A model generated the notes under the pieces. It ran no database searches, was not told where the DNA came from, and was given only the letters and a program-made list of their open reading frames with translations. A stretch of 64,000 bases of DNA from Drosophila persimilis. Its lineage: Eukaryota > Arthropoda > Insecta > Diptera > Drosophilidae. Of the stretch, positions 8,964 to 21,880 are shown one piece after another. Each line of letters begins with the position of its first letter. The stretch's first letter is position 1. The stretch covers positions 19,680,001 to 19,744,000 of the forward strand of contig NW_020825289.1 of the NCBI RefSeq assembly GCF_003286085.1, given 5' to 3'. The position numbers and the translations under genes were made by a program.

Positions 8964-10480
8964 GTACGCGAGCTGCAAGCGTAAAGTTGTTAAGTTACTT
9001 AAGCCAACAAATGAAGCGGGCCAAGATGGAGGGAGAGCGAGCCCAATGGGTCGGCCAGTACTCTCTCTCGCCGTCTGCCTCCCTGGAGAAGCAGTCACGA
9101 GCCTGACAAATTGCACTCGGGCGCCAGACTTTCGCCTCCTCCCTTCGTGGGCCACAAAACAAAAGGACGAGGCAGGGCTGGCGGCGGCAAAGTTAGCGAC
9201 AAGAAATATACCCGTTAATGCAGTGCCGGGAAACTTGCATATGGAAATGCGCCAAAAGATTTCCACTCGTTGGACTCCTTCTGTCCCAAGGATTATATAT
9301 TCATACGAGTGTCAATCAGCTGCCAGACGGCCCAGATCGGAGCAGATATTTACTCTTTTGGGGCAATAATTCTGCAGCTCGAGCGACTTTGATTGACTGG
9401 CAGAGTGTTTGTTGATTGAAATTGGATTAACGCGTCGGGCAGAATGTATGGCAATGGGATTACAATCCAGCGAAAACAATGTATATTTCCCGTTTAAATC
9501 AAAGACGAAAGGCTGCCGGCTTAAAGCTAGTCGAAAACCGTCAACAACTTGAGACGTCTCTGCCACCTCAGTGCCTGCCACGCCTGTCTAAGAGGCGACA
9601 CGTTTGCCGCAACGAAAATCGAGTTCAATAAAAACGTCATTCAATTTATTTTCAATTTTTGTGGCGAAAAAAAACCCAATAAATTCAAGAAAGAAAAGCA
9701 TAGAATTGCAGCACAAAGGAGGGGCACGTATACCAGGGCTATAGATACAGATACAGCCCTGCCACGCCCACTGTTTGGGCATATCAAATAACTCTGGCTT
9801 TACACATTATTAAACTGCAATGTTGTCGCTGTTGTCGCAAGGACTCTTCGTCCTGTTGCTCCACAGAGCTCTGCGGATCCTCTTTGTCTTGGACTGTTGC
9901 ATTTTTGAAGGGAAATTGATTAAAGAACTTGCGGCTGCACAGCAAATTGTTTGCCCGAGTCAAACTCTTAAAGGTCCTGCCGGCTTCTAGTCCTGTCTCG
10001 GTCTCCGTCTCCGTCTCCTTCTTTTCCATTTGGCGCATTCTCCTTGTGCCGCCGGCGTTGCGGCAAAGTCAATGAGTGGCAATATGCCACCAATAATTCA
10101 GGTCACGCGAGATGTCCTCGTCGCGTTCCTTGGAGGTCCTTTCGCGTCTTTGCCTGGCTGAGAGACAGTGGGCCCAAAGGCCTCAATTCCTAGGCAAATA
10201 TTGGCATATATTTCGCAGCTTTTTGGGGGGTTTTGGACTCCTCTACAGATCGCCTATCGATTAGCTATCGATTGCCCTTTCGATGGGGGTTCAATGAGCG
10301 GTTTTTCCCCACTGTTCGAACCCCCGCAATGCGGCTCCACCGTGTGGAGTGTTCCATGTTGTTGTCGTCGTCGTTGGGGGTGGTGGTGATGGCGGTGTCC
10401 TTACACATCCGCTTTGTTCGCTCCATTGTGCGCTGACGGTCGTTAGGCCATCTTGGGAGGCACTTCGTTTGCCAACGTCT

Positions 10481-10514
10481 CCACTGCCACAGCCACTGCC
10501 ACTGCCACAGTGCC
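10481..10514 (+). repeat. CACTGC repeat (UGCC on the sense strand)
   Basis: About five hexamers. Each gives one UGCC, a YGCY-type Muscleblind motif, on the mbl sense strand. The same hexamer recurs at 24043, 32822, 43991, 54998 and 63411. Confidence 0.8.
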
Positions 10515-12539
10515 TCCTTTCATCCTTTTCTTTCGTTTCTGCTGCAATTTTAATGAAGCTGCGGCATGCGGCAAGCGCGCCTTCAAGTTGCACGCGCCAT
10601 GGCACAACTTGCGCTTTTTATGCTTTTGCCGTTCCACATTCTACGGTCCTGCCACTGCCTCTGCCTCTGCGATGATGCTGCCGATGTAGTGTGGGGGGCA
10701 CGTTGTTGAAGCCTTGCCTGCCATTGTTAAATGAGCTTTACATGACAGCTGCTGCAGCGGCAGTTAACCCGAGCACCCCTCCACCCCCTCTACACCCCCC
10801 CCCCTCGTTCCAATCCCAGAGCGAATTTCAATTTCTCTATGCCTTTTGCCTGGCGGTCAAATTTCGAGTCTGTCTGTCAATTGGGATTCAAGTTTTTCGG
10901 GGGCTAATAAATGAAAGGATGAACTAGGGAGGGGGGGCGGAGGGTAGAGGGGGGATAATACTCCCCTTGGACTTCCGGCTGGCTCTCGGACTGGCTGTCT
11001 GAGTCATAGGAGGGTTTGCCTTTTGAATAAATGCCATAATTTATGGTCAAAAGTTTGCTTGTGCACACATTTTGTGGCCAACACTTGAAGCGCAGCTATT
11101 TAGACCAGTCTCCATCCGCCTCCCCCCCCGTAGACCCCCCCTCTGCGCCTAGCCCAGGCTCATGACGACGACGACGATGATGATGATGATGACTACATGG
11201 GGTATCCATCTCTATTTTCCATCTGCATTTCCATACTCCCCCCCCCCCACCCCCCTGTCTCTGTCGACTGCAGATTTTGCAGTTCATCTGAAAAGTTTGC
11301 TTCGGTTACATTTCGGTGTCCATTAGTGTAATTTAGAGCTGAAGTCCTTTTGGATGCGGCTAAAGGTCCTGTCTCTGCTTTGGGTTTGGGTTTGGGTTTC
11401 TCCCTAAGAAAATAAACCAAATATAGAAAGATATTCAATTTACTTAATAGTTTTGGGATGGCGGGACTTCAGGCTCATCAAATTACACAGAGGTGCCAGA
11501 GGGGCAGGGCCAGGGGCAGGGGCAGGGGCAGGGACAGGGACAGGTGCTTATCACATTCCAGGGGTTGACGAAACCTTATCGGGTCTGGCCTCTTTCCTCT
11601 GCTTTGTTTGTTTGCCTTCCTCTTGGGGCAAAATCAAATGAAGCAAAGGACACTATTTGGAGTGGCACGAAATGCTAATCAACAATGGAATCGATAAATG
11701 CTTGAATCGAGGGAACAAAGAATGCCACTGCCAGGGTCCCGGCCCCCAAAAATTTGCATATTTAAAGATGAGGAATGGCCAGCAGTTCCTGGGGAATTGC
11801 TTGGCCCAAAGGAAATTAAGTATTTTTATTGAATAAAAGCAAAGACAGGAAGAAATTTTTGAAAAATATCCTGTTTAAGGTGGAGAGATATTTGCGATCC
11901 TTTAACAGATAAATAAACCCCGTAGATCCAAGAGGAAAATTCCTTATTGGGATGAAAAATAGTCGGTAGCAATCAATGGATTACTTCCGTCAATTTGGCT
12001 TCGTTTTGAGGCACTTGCGTGTGGGCGAAATCAATATCGAGCTACTCTCTCTCTCCCCCCCCCCCCCAACCTCTGGCCTGACAGCACAATTTAAGCTAAA
12101 ATCAACAAATATCTTGCCATCGCATAGATACACAGATACGCGTTTGCTACTATATATATAAATTCCCATTTATTTCCCTTTTTCTTTTTTTTTTTTTTTT
12201 TATTTTTTGTCCGTGTGGAGAGCGACTAAAAATTGAAAATGCGCAAAGCGCCTGTTTAAGCATTTCAATTGATATCCATCAGCAAAGTGGCGCAGCAACA
12301 ATGGCCAAGAGTGGAGTGGGAGTGGTGGGAGGCGCAAAGCCAGGGAGAAAAATAGAAAATCAATTCAATCACGCTCATCAGAGATAGCGGGAAGAGGAAC
12401 TCATCGACAAACGTCATTGGCAGTAGCAGGAGCAGGACCAGGACCAGGAAGGAGGAGCACCAGAGATCCAGAGATGTCAGTCGAAGTGGCGAGAAAACAA
12501 GCAAACAAGATTGAACACGAGCGGTTCGACGTGTTTGAT

Positions 12540-12930
12540 ACCCTACCCTGCTAGAGGCTAGGAAGCGGCATATTGATTATGTTACTGGAATTAACATTGT
12601 CTCTTGTGCAGAACGGCTTTGCTTTCTGTTAAATTTAGCATTTGCTTAGAAGGGTAACAGACTGTTAGGTTTAACATTGCTCTTTTATGGGCAAGTTTCT
12701 GGTGCCAGTGCCGCCGGGCAGCAGTCTGTTAGCTTTAACAGTGATCTGTTCTCTGCTATGTTCTGGCTTTAACATTTGCCAGTGCCGCCGGGCAACAGCC
12801 TGTTAGCTTTAACAGTGATCTGTTCTCCGCTATGTACTGCATTTAACTTTGCCAGTGCCGGGTAACAGACTGTTAGATTTAACATTGCTGTGATCTGTGG
12901 AAGCTCTAGTCTGTTGTTAACGCAGTTTTC
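12540..12930. repeat. TAACAG/CTGTTA tandem array A, unit about 74 bp
   Basis: The phrase CCAGTGCCG recurs at 12705, 12779 and 12852 (spacing 73-74). Units contain CTGTTAGCTTTAACAG, an inverted repeat of the hexamer TAACAG. It is related in composition to the arrays at 15655 and 53636. Confidence 0.7.
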
Positions 12931-12988
12931 ACGATACAATTTTTGGGTTTCAGGCCTGGGGTTGAGTAAGCCTTGCTAAAAGCAAGAA

Positions 12989-13011
12989 CCCCCCCCCCCC
13001 CCCCCCCCCCC
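12989..13011. repeat. Poly-C tract, 23 nt
   Basis: An uninterrupted run of C on the + strand. Confidence 0.95.
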
Positions 13012-15266
13012 ATTCCAAAAGAATAATTACGAACACTCTGCCGCTGTATTTATTTGATTTTTCTGTGCATTCCTCCAAAATCCTTATACCCTCCTCGCAA
13101 TGGGTACAAGATTTACAATTCAAAAAGCATTTCGGTATGTTTACTGTCGCAGCACAAAGTAGGCAAAAGTCCCAGTCCTCTTTCCTCCCCAGAGGGGCAG
13201 TGGCAGTGGCTGGGGCTGGTGGCAGGGCCGTGGAGAGAGATATGGCGACAACAATAAAAAATCTAAATGGAACTAGTCTTTCCTCTTCTGCCGTCACTCT
13301 TGGCACAATCCCATTCGGCATTCGGCTGCTGAGAATGATTTACTGTCGTTTGTTTGTTGTGGGCGGCACAAAGGGGTGGGGGGAGGGGGGTGCGTGGGGG
13401 TAGAGATTTTTATCCCTAGGATTGGCAAACGTTTTAGACATTTTTACTGTTTATAACTATCCTTGCAGCCTGGCAGCCCTTCCCCGTCAGCCCCCCCATC
13501 CATCTATCTATCTGGCGCCGCACTGTCCTCGAAATGGTCGCATATTTATATCACTCAGTGTTGGTTCAACGCTTGGTTTGGGCGGGGGGGGGACAGGGGA
13601 TTGGGTGTTGCTTTTTTTGGATAGGAAAAAGCATTAGCCTGGCCATTGTTGTGCCGCACAGAGAGAGGCTGCTGCTGGCTTATTGATTGCTCAAGTGTTG
13701 CATCAACAAGCTTTTCTCATGGCTGTTGGCGTTTCGAGAGCGACTATTAGCTGGCTGCCATGAGACGGACGAATCTCTGCTCAAATATTATCCAATTCTG
13801 TCCGATTAATGGATGTCCAAAGAGGTTTCGAGACCCAAAAGATTGCAATCCTTTAAAAGTACTCCTCTTTTTGTAGAGAATGTCCTTGAAGCTGTGGCTG
13901 AAGGCAGTAGCAACTCCAAGTCCTACGCTGGAGCCCTAATCCCATTATCGCTTTGTGGCATATGGAAATATTAACTGTGCCACACTCGAATGGCTTTCCA
14001 CTTGCCCCAGCCACAGCCACAGCCCCACCCCAGCCCAGCCAGTGGGTGACCGACTTTTCCATCACTTTCCAAGCGATTAAACAATCGGCGGGCATTATAA
14101 TCTCTGCACAAAGTCATGTATCATAGATTGCCGGGTCTTGGGGACTTCCCCCCCCCCCCCCCCACCCTCCCATTCCCCACATCCTCCCATTTTCCATGTC
14201 TGTCAAACATGATTTGCATATGCTTGGCTTTTCTGGCTTATGGATTAACGCTGTCTCTGGCTATTCCTCTTCCTCGAAGCGAAATGAATCGCGAATCGAG
14301 CCGCCTCCTGTTGGCCATGTTAATACGCGTGTAAGCGTGTAAGCTTTGGAGCCCAATTAAAAACAGGCTGGCCGGGCAGTTTTCCATTTTCCAATCACAA
14401 ACGTTGATTAATCGTTAAGCCAAACAAAACGATTTCCTGCTCTCTATATCACACGTTTCTGCCACTTGCCACATGCCACATGCCACAGACGGGAGGCGGG
14501 CCTGCTATAATGAATTCATTCCGATGACATTTATGGACGCACAGGTGTCTGGGGGGGGGGGGGGACGACAGACTTCCGGAGTGTTGGAAAATAGGCTTAA
14601 AAAGCCATTATTGTCAACATTTATAATAGTTTCAAGAGGCGGGCACACACAGACAGCCACAAAGCCAAGGAAATGTGTCCTTGAGTCACCTTACTCCCAC
14701 CTGTGTGTGTGTGTGTGTTTTCTGTTTACCTTACACTCGAGAGGGACACACAGCCACATCCTTAGACAGCCTCAAGTGGTTGAGTAAGGACGTTGAAAGG
14801 CAGGCAGACGAATGGCAGGATGGCAGGAGGGCAGGATGGCAGAGTGGCAGGATGGTGTCTCTGCCACCCCCTCGTTTAAGTAGTTCTCATTACCATTTGG
14901 GGGCGACCTCCTTGCAAGGTTGGCTCCTCCCCGCCTCCACTCCTGAGAACTTGTGACAATCTGTCTCTCACTCATAATTATTATTATTATCATTACTTCT
15001 GGCTTAAATCCTTTCGCTGACAGCCAGTCAGCCCGCCTTTAAGCTTAATGGAAAGCGTCAACAAAATTTCTCCGGTTATCGTTTTAATTTTTCACTTCTT
15101 TTCCATCATTTTTGGGGGGTGTTGTTGTAGCTGTTTTCTTTCGCACTTTTTAATTACTTTCCTTTCATTTTTCGGTGGGGCGGCCACAATTTCTGTGCTT
15201 TCATTCCCTTCTCTGTCGTTGTAATTATTTCTACAGTTTATTTGATAATTTCTCATTGCCAACACA

Positions 15267-15322
15267 GGGGGTGTGGGGTGTGGGGGGGGGTGTGGGGTGT
15301 GGGGGGGGGGTGTGTGGGTGGG
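15267..15322 (+). repeat. GTGTGGGG repeat, G-quadruplex-prone in the transcript
   Basis: Six or more G-runs of four to ten G, separated by TGT or TGTGT, lie on the sense strand. This is a typical quadruplex-forming layout in the mbl pre-mRNA. Confidence 0.75.
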
Positions 15323-15654
15323 AATTTATCATTTTCCACTGTCACAAATTCTCGCAAGTGTCAAACGGTTGCTGCCGCAGTGGCAGAGTGGCAGAGTGGC
15401 AGGAGTCTGTGTGCGTCTGTGTGCGCTTGAGGTGGCTGTATGTGTCACGTTGCGAAATGATTAGAAATGTGCTTATTGAGGAGGAAAACTAAGGGAAAAT
15501 GCGAGCTTAACCAACATTACGACGAATAGACATTTGTTTGCCTTAAGTTTCAGAGAAGTGGCATCCTTTCGAGCTGTCTACCGTTGCTATTTGGCCAAGA
15601 AAGTGGATTTCATTTACTTTTGGTCGACTTTAATCGATAAAGAGCGTCTATAGC

Positions 15655-16015
15655 CTTTAACAGTTGCCAGTAACAGCATGTTAGCGTTAACATTGGTTTG
15701 ATCTGTGGGAGCTTCAGCCTTTAACAGTTCAGGCTAACAGCCTGGTAACTTTAACAGTGCTCTGGTCTGTGGGAGCTTCGGAGTGTAACATTTTGCAGTG
15801 CATGCTTACAGCCTGTTAGCTTTAACATTTGTTTGATCTCTGGGAGCTTCGGTCTGTAAGCTTCAGCCTTTAACAGTTCAGGCTAACAGCCTGGTAACTT
15901 TAACAGTGCAGTGATCTGTGGGAGCTTCGGTGTGTAACATTTTCCCTTGCCGGTTAACAGCCTGTTATCTTTAACATTGCTCTGATCTGTGCTTTGTTCA
16001 GCCTTTAACATTTGC
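15655..16015. repeat. TAACAG/CTGTTA tandem array B, unit 64-78 bp
   Basis: GATCTGTGGGAGCTTC-like phrases begin near 15700, 15764, 15835, 15913 and 15984. Units contain TTTAACAG, CTGTTAGC and TTTAACATT. Shared words (CTGTTAGCTTTAACA, GATCTGT) link it to array A at 12540, 3 kb away. Confidence 0.7.
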
Positions 16016-16472
16016 CTCAAACTCGGCCACTTCTACCCTCCCCCGCCCCTCCTTGTCTTTTTACACACCTAACTAAATAATTTTCTTGGGAGATTTTTCC
16101 ACGACCAACAAAAACACATTTACATTTGCCGCCAGGTCCCGCAAGGATTTATACAGATATTTTATTCAAAATGAAATTTAATTGTCACATTAAATGCAAT
16201 GTCGGAATTAGAAGGAGGCCCCAAAATCCCCAAAGATCCGCCGCACACACAAGAAAGAGTCCCAGAAGCAGTCGTCGTTGTTGTTGTTTTTGGCGGGCCC
16301 CAGGCAGGCATTTTCCAAGGAAAATGAAGTGGCAGAAGTGGCTGAGAGTGGGAAGGTGGCAGCTCCCCAGAGAGGTTGAGGCGGGAATCTAACCTATTTA
16401 CACAGTAATTTATTTGCTTATAAACATAAAACCACTTTCCCGAGAAGGATGAGAGTGCTGCCACATATGTTC

Positions 16473-16493
16473 GGGGGGGGGGGGGGGGGGGGG
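16473..16493. repeat. Poly-G tract, 21 nt
   Basis: A pure G run, followed by a second of 14 nt at 16504-16517. Confidence 0.95.
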
Positions 16494-17143
16494 TGGCAGT
16501 AGCGGGGGGGGGGGGGGAAGGGCACTCACTTAATTTAATAATTTTCACATTTATTGAAACAAAATGAACAAATGTGAGCAATGGTAGGAAATTACGAAAG
16601 GCGGGGGGAGGGGGTGCAGGGGGACTCTTGCATCTTTTCTGCTTCATTTGTTTCGGTTTTTAATTTTGCTTGCCTCAGCCCTGTGTCTGTGTGTCTGTGT
16701 GTGTGTGTGTGTGTGGCAAACACACTTAAAACTCAAATATTTGCATACACTCGAGCGAGGAGAAAGCAAGAGAAACAGAGAAGGAGCTTTGTTTGCATAC
16801 AACAAAAAAAAAAAAACCCCCCCAAAGAAATGAAGAGAAAAAAAAAGGTAAAGAAAAAGGAAAGGAGCAGCAAAATGGCTAAAGGAGACCCCGACCATGG
16901 GCAAATTTATTATCACACACAAAGGGAGAAATGGAGAAAGGGAAAGGCACACACACAGAATCTATAGAAAGCCCAGGACAGGCACGAAATCAAACGAAAT
17001 GAGGCACACACACACGAGGACATGGATCCTGACGCGCAAATAAAGAAGGCAGCAGGGGCGGTGGGGGGGGGGGATACGTATTCCTAGTATATTGTTACAT
17101 TTACTAGACGATGGAGGTAGCGTAATGTATGCCAAAGCATACG

Positions 17144-17196
17144 AGACCAGGACCAGGACCAGGACCAGGACCAGAGCCAGGACCAGGACCACGACC
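17144..17196. repeat. ACCAGG hexanucleotide repeat, complementary to 23125-23158
   Basis: About eight units. The 24 nt at 17148-17171 are the exact reverse complement of 23135-23158. The pair flanks the ratchet site at 20594 and could form an intramolecular RNA stem. Confidence 0.85.
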
Positions 17197-19084
17197 GGCA
17201 GGTGTACCGCCCCTTGTGCCTCAATTTGCATAGCTTTGTCTGTGCCGTGCCTCTTCCCGTGGCACGAGGGGGGGTGCGGGGCCAACAAAAACAAGCCACG
17301 CCAGCAGAATAACAGCAAACAGCGGGGGAGGAGCTGCCCAAAAAGGAAAGAAAGGGAGCTGCCCCAAGGAAAAGCCGAAAGGCCTGAAGGCAAAGAAAAG
17401 CGTTAAGTTTAGCGCAAAATTAAACAATCTTATTGCCCGGATTAGTGACAAAATTGTGTAGCAGGCAACAGGGGGGGGAGGCAGAGGGAGGATATCCCCC
17501 AAGGTAGAGCTGAATTATCGCCGATTGTCGATGAAAAACGATTTGTTATCGAGACAGAGGGAGCCCATCTCTGGCTTTTCCCCGCACTAATTAACTTTCC
17601 CTCAAATATTGGGCCAGCAAATTAAACGCTCAATTTACCCAGAAGTTTCCTTGCGTATGAAGAAAACGAAAACCTGCCACACAGACAGAGCTTCTGGGAG
17701 GAAAAAAGAGAAACATAATTATGCAAATGAAGGGGCTTGGGGGGGTGCGGGGGGGCGAAGGACACAAAGGAAACGGCACTGGCACTGGCACTGGCACTGG
17801 CAATCCTCGATAGCTGCAGAGTAGAGTCCTGTCGCCAGTCGGAAAAGCGCATAAGCTGCACGTTAAAGATTGCACACCCCCCCCCCCGCCCGTGTGGCTG
17901 CCCCCCCCTTCCACCCACCCGGTTCCGGTGGCTGCCAGAACAGTGTCATCCACTGTCGTCGTCCTTGCCGTCGTCGTCGCCAGCCGCCTGCGGGTTTCAT
18001 TTCCTGAGCCAAAAAGAAGCCAAAGTTCTCCTGGTTTTTCCCTTTTTCCTGCTGATTTAGTGGAAAACATTTTTCTTGATTATTTTAGTATAGAATCCCC
18101 TCTCTCTCTCCCCCCTCTCTGTCCATAACCATTTGCTCTCCTGCTGCGTGAGAAGTCATAAAGCGATTTGTCATATTTATACAAGTTGATAAAATTATAA
18201 GCAGCATCTCGTCTCGGGTGCTCCATGGCTCCCTGCTCAAGTCCTTGCTTTCCCTGCTGTGTATCTGTATCTGTATCTGTATCTCTGTGTATCTTCCCCC
18301 TAATTGAATGGGCGGCGGCATTTGCTTTATGCAATTTGTAAAGTTGTTCCATGAAATTGAGCTTCAGATGTCTGGGCCTGGATAGTTGACAGATATTTTG
18401 TGGCCAGCCACAAGGAATGCGAAAACTTTTGCGAAATACAAATATTTCTGTAGTTCCCAAATCAATTTTGCCCACACCCCCCGCCCCACCAGCCATTGAC
18501 ACCCACTTCTTTTGCTGCCTCCGCCTCTGGCCTCTCCTGCCTCTCTGGCAACATTCAAATTACATGTTCAAATTACTGTCAGTCGGCTTAAAGTATTTCC
18601 CAAACGATGCTCGCCTTGGCCTTCGCCCTCGCCCCGCTGTAACGTATTTTATTTTAATATTTATTGTTTTCCACGGCAGAGCACAGCCGTAGATTGGACA
18701 GCTGCTGCCGGGAGCTCCAGCGCTTGGAGAAAATTGAAAACGAAAGCAATGCCAAAGCAGCCCCGGCCCCCAGCCCAGGAGGCAGGCGGCAAACGACATT
18801 GTCAGCATTGTCGTGGCATTATGTGCCTTCGAATTGGAGTTAACCTGGCGGCAGGAGGCGGCAGGAGGTGGCAGGAGGTGGCAGGAGGCCGTGGCAGACT
18901 CTTTGCATTCTGTTGTCTCACTCAAAGCGTAATCATTGTCGTTTGTCGCACGTTTGCGAGGCGCCTCACCCAGTCCGTGGATGCATCCACATGGAACTTA
19001 TTACTTTCATTTGGCTGTGAGGCCGTCCTGAATATAAATTCATGAGAAATTCATTGCGCGCAGCGAGGCATTTAAGAGTCTGGG

Positions 19085-19110
19085 CCCCCCCCCCCCCCCC
19101 CCCCCCCCCC
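19085..19110. repeat. Poly-C tract, 26 nt
   Basis: An uninterrupted C run. Confidence 0.95.
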
Positions 19111-20237
19111 TCTGGCCCACCCCGTCTGGCCCCCTTCTAATTTCGTATTTGCTTAGTCCTTCTTTTTTGGCCTAATCCGCCTGATGTTGCCGCCTGGCGG
19201 GAATTGTCGACGCATATTTATGGGGCATGGCCCTCAGAAAACTTTATTAGGCCGCATTGAATACTTCCTCCCTTTGGCCGAGCATCGATGGCCATTATTT
19301 GATTTTATTTACATAATGACATTTAATGATGATGATAATGTCTGCGGCATGACGCAGGCACGCACAGCAGGGGGGGGGGGGGGGGGGCATGGGGGAAGGT
19401 CTCATGATATTCCAGAAGTTTCTGGGGGGGGCCTGTTTGGGGCAGGCTACGAAATCGTGGAAATCTTTTCAAGTTTCTCCCTTTTTTCCCGCTTACCAAC
19501 ACTTAATCGCCTTTTTGGCATTAGCCAACACTGGGGCCATTACTTGCAGCTTTAAAACCGGACGGAAAATTCATTAAAACTCCCAAAAGGGAAACGAAAG
19601 CAAAAATGCTTAACGCACATTTTGTAAATGGCCAAAAATGAGCGCCCCCCAGCCCCACCCCCCCAACCTCCGCCCCTCCGCTGACGTCGCCTGCTGTTGT
19701 TTATGATTATCTCTCCGCCGGGCTTCCCCCCTGGACCGCCTTCGAGCTCGTTTTTAGCGCTAATTTGAAATTACAAAATATTCCATTTAGAATTTTTGAA
19801 AAATGATTGCAAGCTATTTCATTTCCGTTTCCGTTACCGTTACACCCCCTCCGTTACGCCCCCCTTGGCTTACCCGTTGCGAAAAACTAATTACAAACAC
19901 ATAAAACTCAATGGGCGAGGGGGCGGGGGGCTGCGCGGCATGCAACATGTGACGAGCGCCACGCCCATTCAACTAGATTACCAACAAAAAATAAGTGTCC
20001 GCCCCCAACCCCGGCTGAGTGATGCCCCAGTGGAGATTTTCCTGCTTTGCCGCTAAGACAACACCCTGTCGGGGGCACAGGGGGGGGGGTCACGGGGGGG
20101 GGGGGGCAGACACTGCCACTTTGTGGCCTCTGTAAGATGGTGCTTTAAAGTTTCCCCCCAGCTGGGAACTGCAGACCAATTTGTGTTGGACATTTCCTTT
20201 TATGACACTTGGACTCGGGTTTCCTTTTTACGGAGTG

Positions 20238-20272
20238 AGGGGGAGGGGGAGGGGGAGGGGTAGGGGTTGGGG
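20238..20272 (+). repeat. GGGGGA repeat, G-quadruplex-prone
   Basis: Six G-runs of four or five, separated by A, TA or TT, on the sense strand about 320 nt before the first ratchet site. Confidence 0.8.
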
Positions 20273-20550
20273 CACATCAATCGCCAACGAAGTAGGGAAA
20301 TCTGAAAAGTCAGTGAAGAGATTCGAGCTTTGATTGAGTCAGATACCACCCCGTTTTCCTTTCCATGCCGCCTCTTGGCGGAGGTTGTGGCGGCCTTGAG
20401 GCATGCGGCGTTGAGCTGATGAGCAGCAGCCAGGTGCCCCCCCCCAAAAGTGATGACAATGAAGTGCATAATCTGCCCCGCCCCAGAAAACCAAACATAA
20501 GCTCTTGTCCGCCCCTCCCTGTCTCAGTTTTCCCTCAAAAATCTTCGATT

Positions 20551-20599
20551 TCGTAACAAAAACTAAATAAATTTCTTTCGTTTATATTTTCAGGTATGT
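20551..20599 (+). promoter_or_regulatory. mbl: Recursive-splice (ratchet) site 1, junction 20593/20594
   Basis: A branch-point-like CTAAA (20563-20567), with GTAAC just before it, is followed by a T-rich tract and TTTTCAG|GTATGT. Acceptor and donor are fused with no exon between them. Splicing exon 2 to this point would remove 15,923 nt and regenerate the donor AAG|GTATGT, which is stronger than the original AAG|GTCAGT. This is the zero-nucleotide ratchet architecture known from long fly introns such as those of Ubx (Burnette 2005; Duff 2015). Whether the D. melanogaster orthologue is already catalogued cannot be checked here. Confidence 0.75.
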
Positions 20600-20625
20600 T
20601 TAAACCGCTTTATCGCAGACTTTTC
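20594..20625 (+). other. mbl: Recursive-splice exon 1 (32 nt) defined by donor TTC|GTAAGT
   Basis: A perfect GTAAGT lies at 20626-20631, 32 nt after the ratchet acceptor. Short cryptic exons of this kind are proposed to recruit the ratchet acceptor by exon definition before being skipped (Joseph 2018). In phase 0 the 32 nt have no stop but would shift the frame if retained. Confidence 0.6.
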
Positions 20626-21841
20626 GTAAGTAAAATCACACTTGGGGGTGGGACCAGAGATGCTTCATTAAAATAATCAGCTACAAAGCACAGGAAGAGT
20701 GGGTTGTGGGTGGGGCGGGGACAGGGGCTGGGGGCTGATGCGGTGAATGTGTGAGTCCCTTTTATGCCTTTGCCGGGGAATGTAAACAGAATGCTGCTGC
20801 TGCAACACTTTCCCTCTACCAGGGGCTGAGACGGGGGAGTCCTGACACTCGTCAAGTCTCCAAGTTTGTCGTCGTCCTTCATCCAGCTCCCCCATTTTTA
20901 TTTCTCCAATTAATTATGCAGCAACAGCAAACAACTGCAAATGTAAGAAGATTAAAGCGACTTAAAAGGCATTTATGCAATGTCTGGCAACAACAAAAAC
21001 AAACAGAGCCAGAGCCAAGCACAGACAAGTGTCAGTTGGCCCCTTGCCCCCCCTTGCCGCCCCCTTGCCCCAAGACAAGACAAGCCAAGGCTTGCATGTG
21101 TGTGTGTGTGTGTGTTTGTCATGTTTACAAGGCTGAATGAGGCATGCCCCCCCGCATGAAAATTGTATATTAAATTAACTAAAAATAAACTATTGCCCAA
21201 CGAAGGCCTAAAGTTATTCAAATTGAAAAATATTCCATTTTAATTGAAAGTTAAATACATTTTGAGATTTTATGATTGGAATTGAAAATGGAGAGATCTA
21301 AATAATTGGAATACCCAAAGCCAAACCAAAAATACTATCGAATGCCAATCGTTTATCCTTTCCCAATGACTATTGAATCCTCTTACGTTGCGCCTCAGAC
21401 CCAGAAAACCAAAGCCAATCCGAATATGGAACACCTGCCTTTCCTTCCTTCGATCTGTGAAGCTCTTCAGCCTCCCCCCCGCCCCCCAGGCCTGTGCAGG
21501 GGGAGGCTTTATTTGTTGTTTCTTTAGGAAAATGCTTAATTAAGTTACAAAATGAAAATTATAGACAGCAAAAAGTGCGGTGTGTGGGCTACACGCGTAA
21601 ATGTGCGACTCAAGTGCGCTTGAAACGACGGCGGTGGCAGGTGGCAGGTGGCGGGGGCACGAACATCGCCATCGCGCCCTGGGAAGCCTCAGGGAAGTGT
21701 GTGTGTGAGTTTTTTCTATATAGGGTAGCGAGGGGTATGCTCTATAGCCTAACGGAATACATATATGCTTCATGGGGGCTCTGGGGGCATCCTCTAGTCG
21801 GCAGGGCCACAATCCACTCGGTTTTTTTTTTTTTTTGTTAG

Positions 21842-21880
21842 TGGCACGTTTTGTCTACAAAGTTGCTCCTCATGCGGGCG
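21842..21880 (+). other. Candidate 39-nt frame-preserving micro-exon
   Basis: A 15-16-nt poly-T tract ends in GTTAG at 21841, and a GTAAGT donor begins at 21881. The 39 nt between are open in phase 0 (13 codons starting WHVLSTKLLL), so inclusion after exon 2 would preserve the frame and insert 13 residues into finger 2. A chance pairing of splice signals is the more likely explanation. Confidence 0.2.

Larger units (their letters stand above)
7265..12539 (+). other. Intron segment without a recognised gene
   Basis: It holds many simple repeats: ACAGAT (8485-8511), (GT)n (8745-8772), CGCAT (8941-8963), CACTGC (10481-10514), GAC/GAT triplets (11163-11192), GGGCAG/GGACAG (11503-11545), poly-C (about 12055-12068), poly-T (about 12186-12202) and CAGGAC (about 12431-12450). 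The 208-residue minus-strand frame at 8640-9266 is low-complexity and rejected. No exon or RNA gene is recognised. Confidence 0.6.
12935..15654 (+). other. Intron segment without a recognised gene
   Basis: It holds poly-C (12989-13011 and 14148-14163), poly-G (14551-14564), a GGCAGT repeat (about 13195-13213), a (GT)n tract (14701-14718), a GGCAGGAT repeat (about 14810-14855) and a G-rich GTGTGGGG repeat (15267-15322). No exon, RNA gene or transposon is recognised. Confidence 0.55.
16020..20550 (+). other. Intron segment without a recognised gene
   Basis: It holds poly-G (16473-16493, 16504-16517, 19370-19387), poly-C (19085-19110), (GT)n (about 16684-16713), ACCAGG repeat (17144-17196), GGCACT repeat (about 17776-17802), ATCTGT repeat (about 18260-18285), GGCAGGAG repeat (about 18848-18890) and a G-quadruplex-prone run (20238-20272). 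No exon is recognised before the ratchet site at 20594. Confidence 0.55.

Noticed and set aside
8640..9266. 208-codon minus-strand open frame
   Set aside because: It runs through a (GT)n tract (His-Thr repeats) and CGCAT repeats, has no recognisable domain, and overlaps open frames on the other strand.
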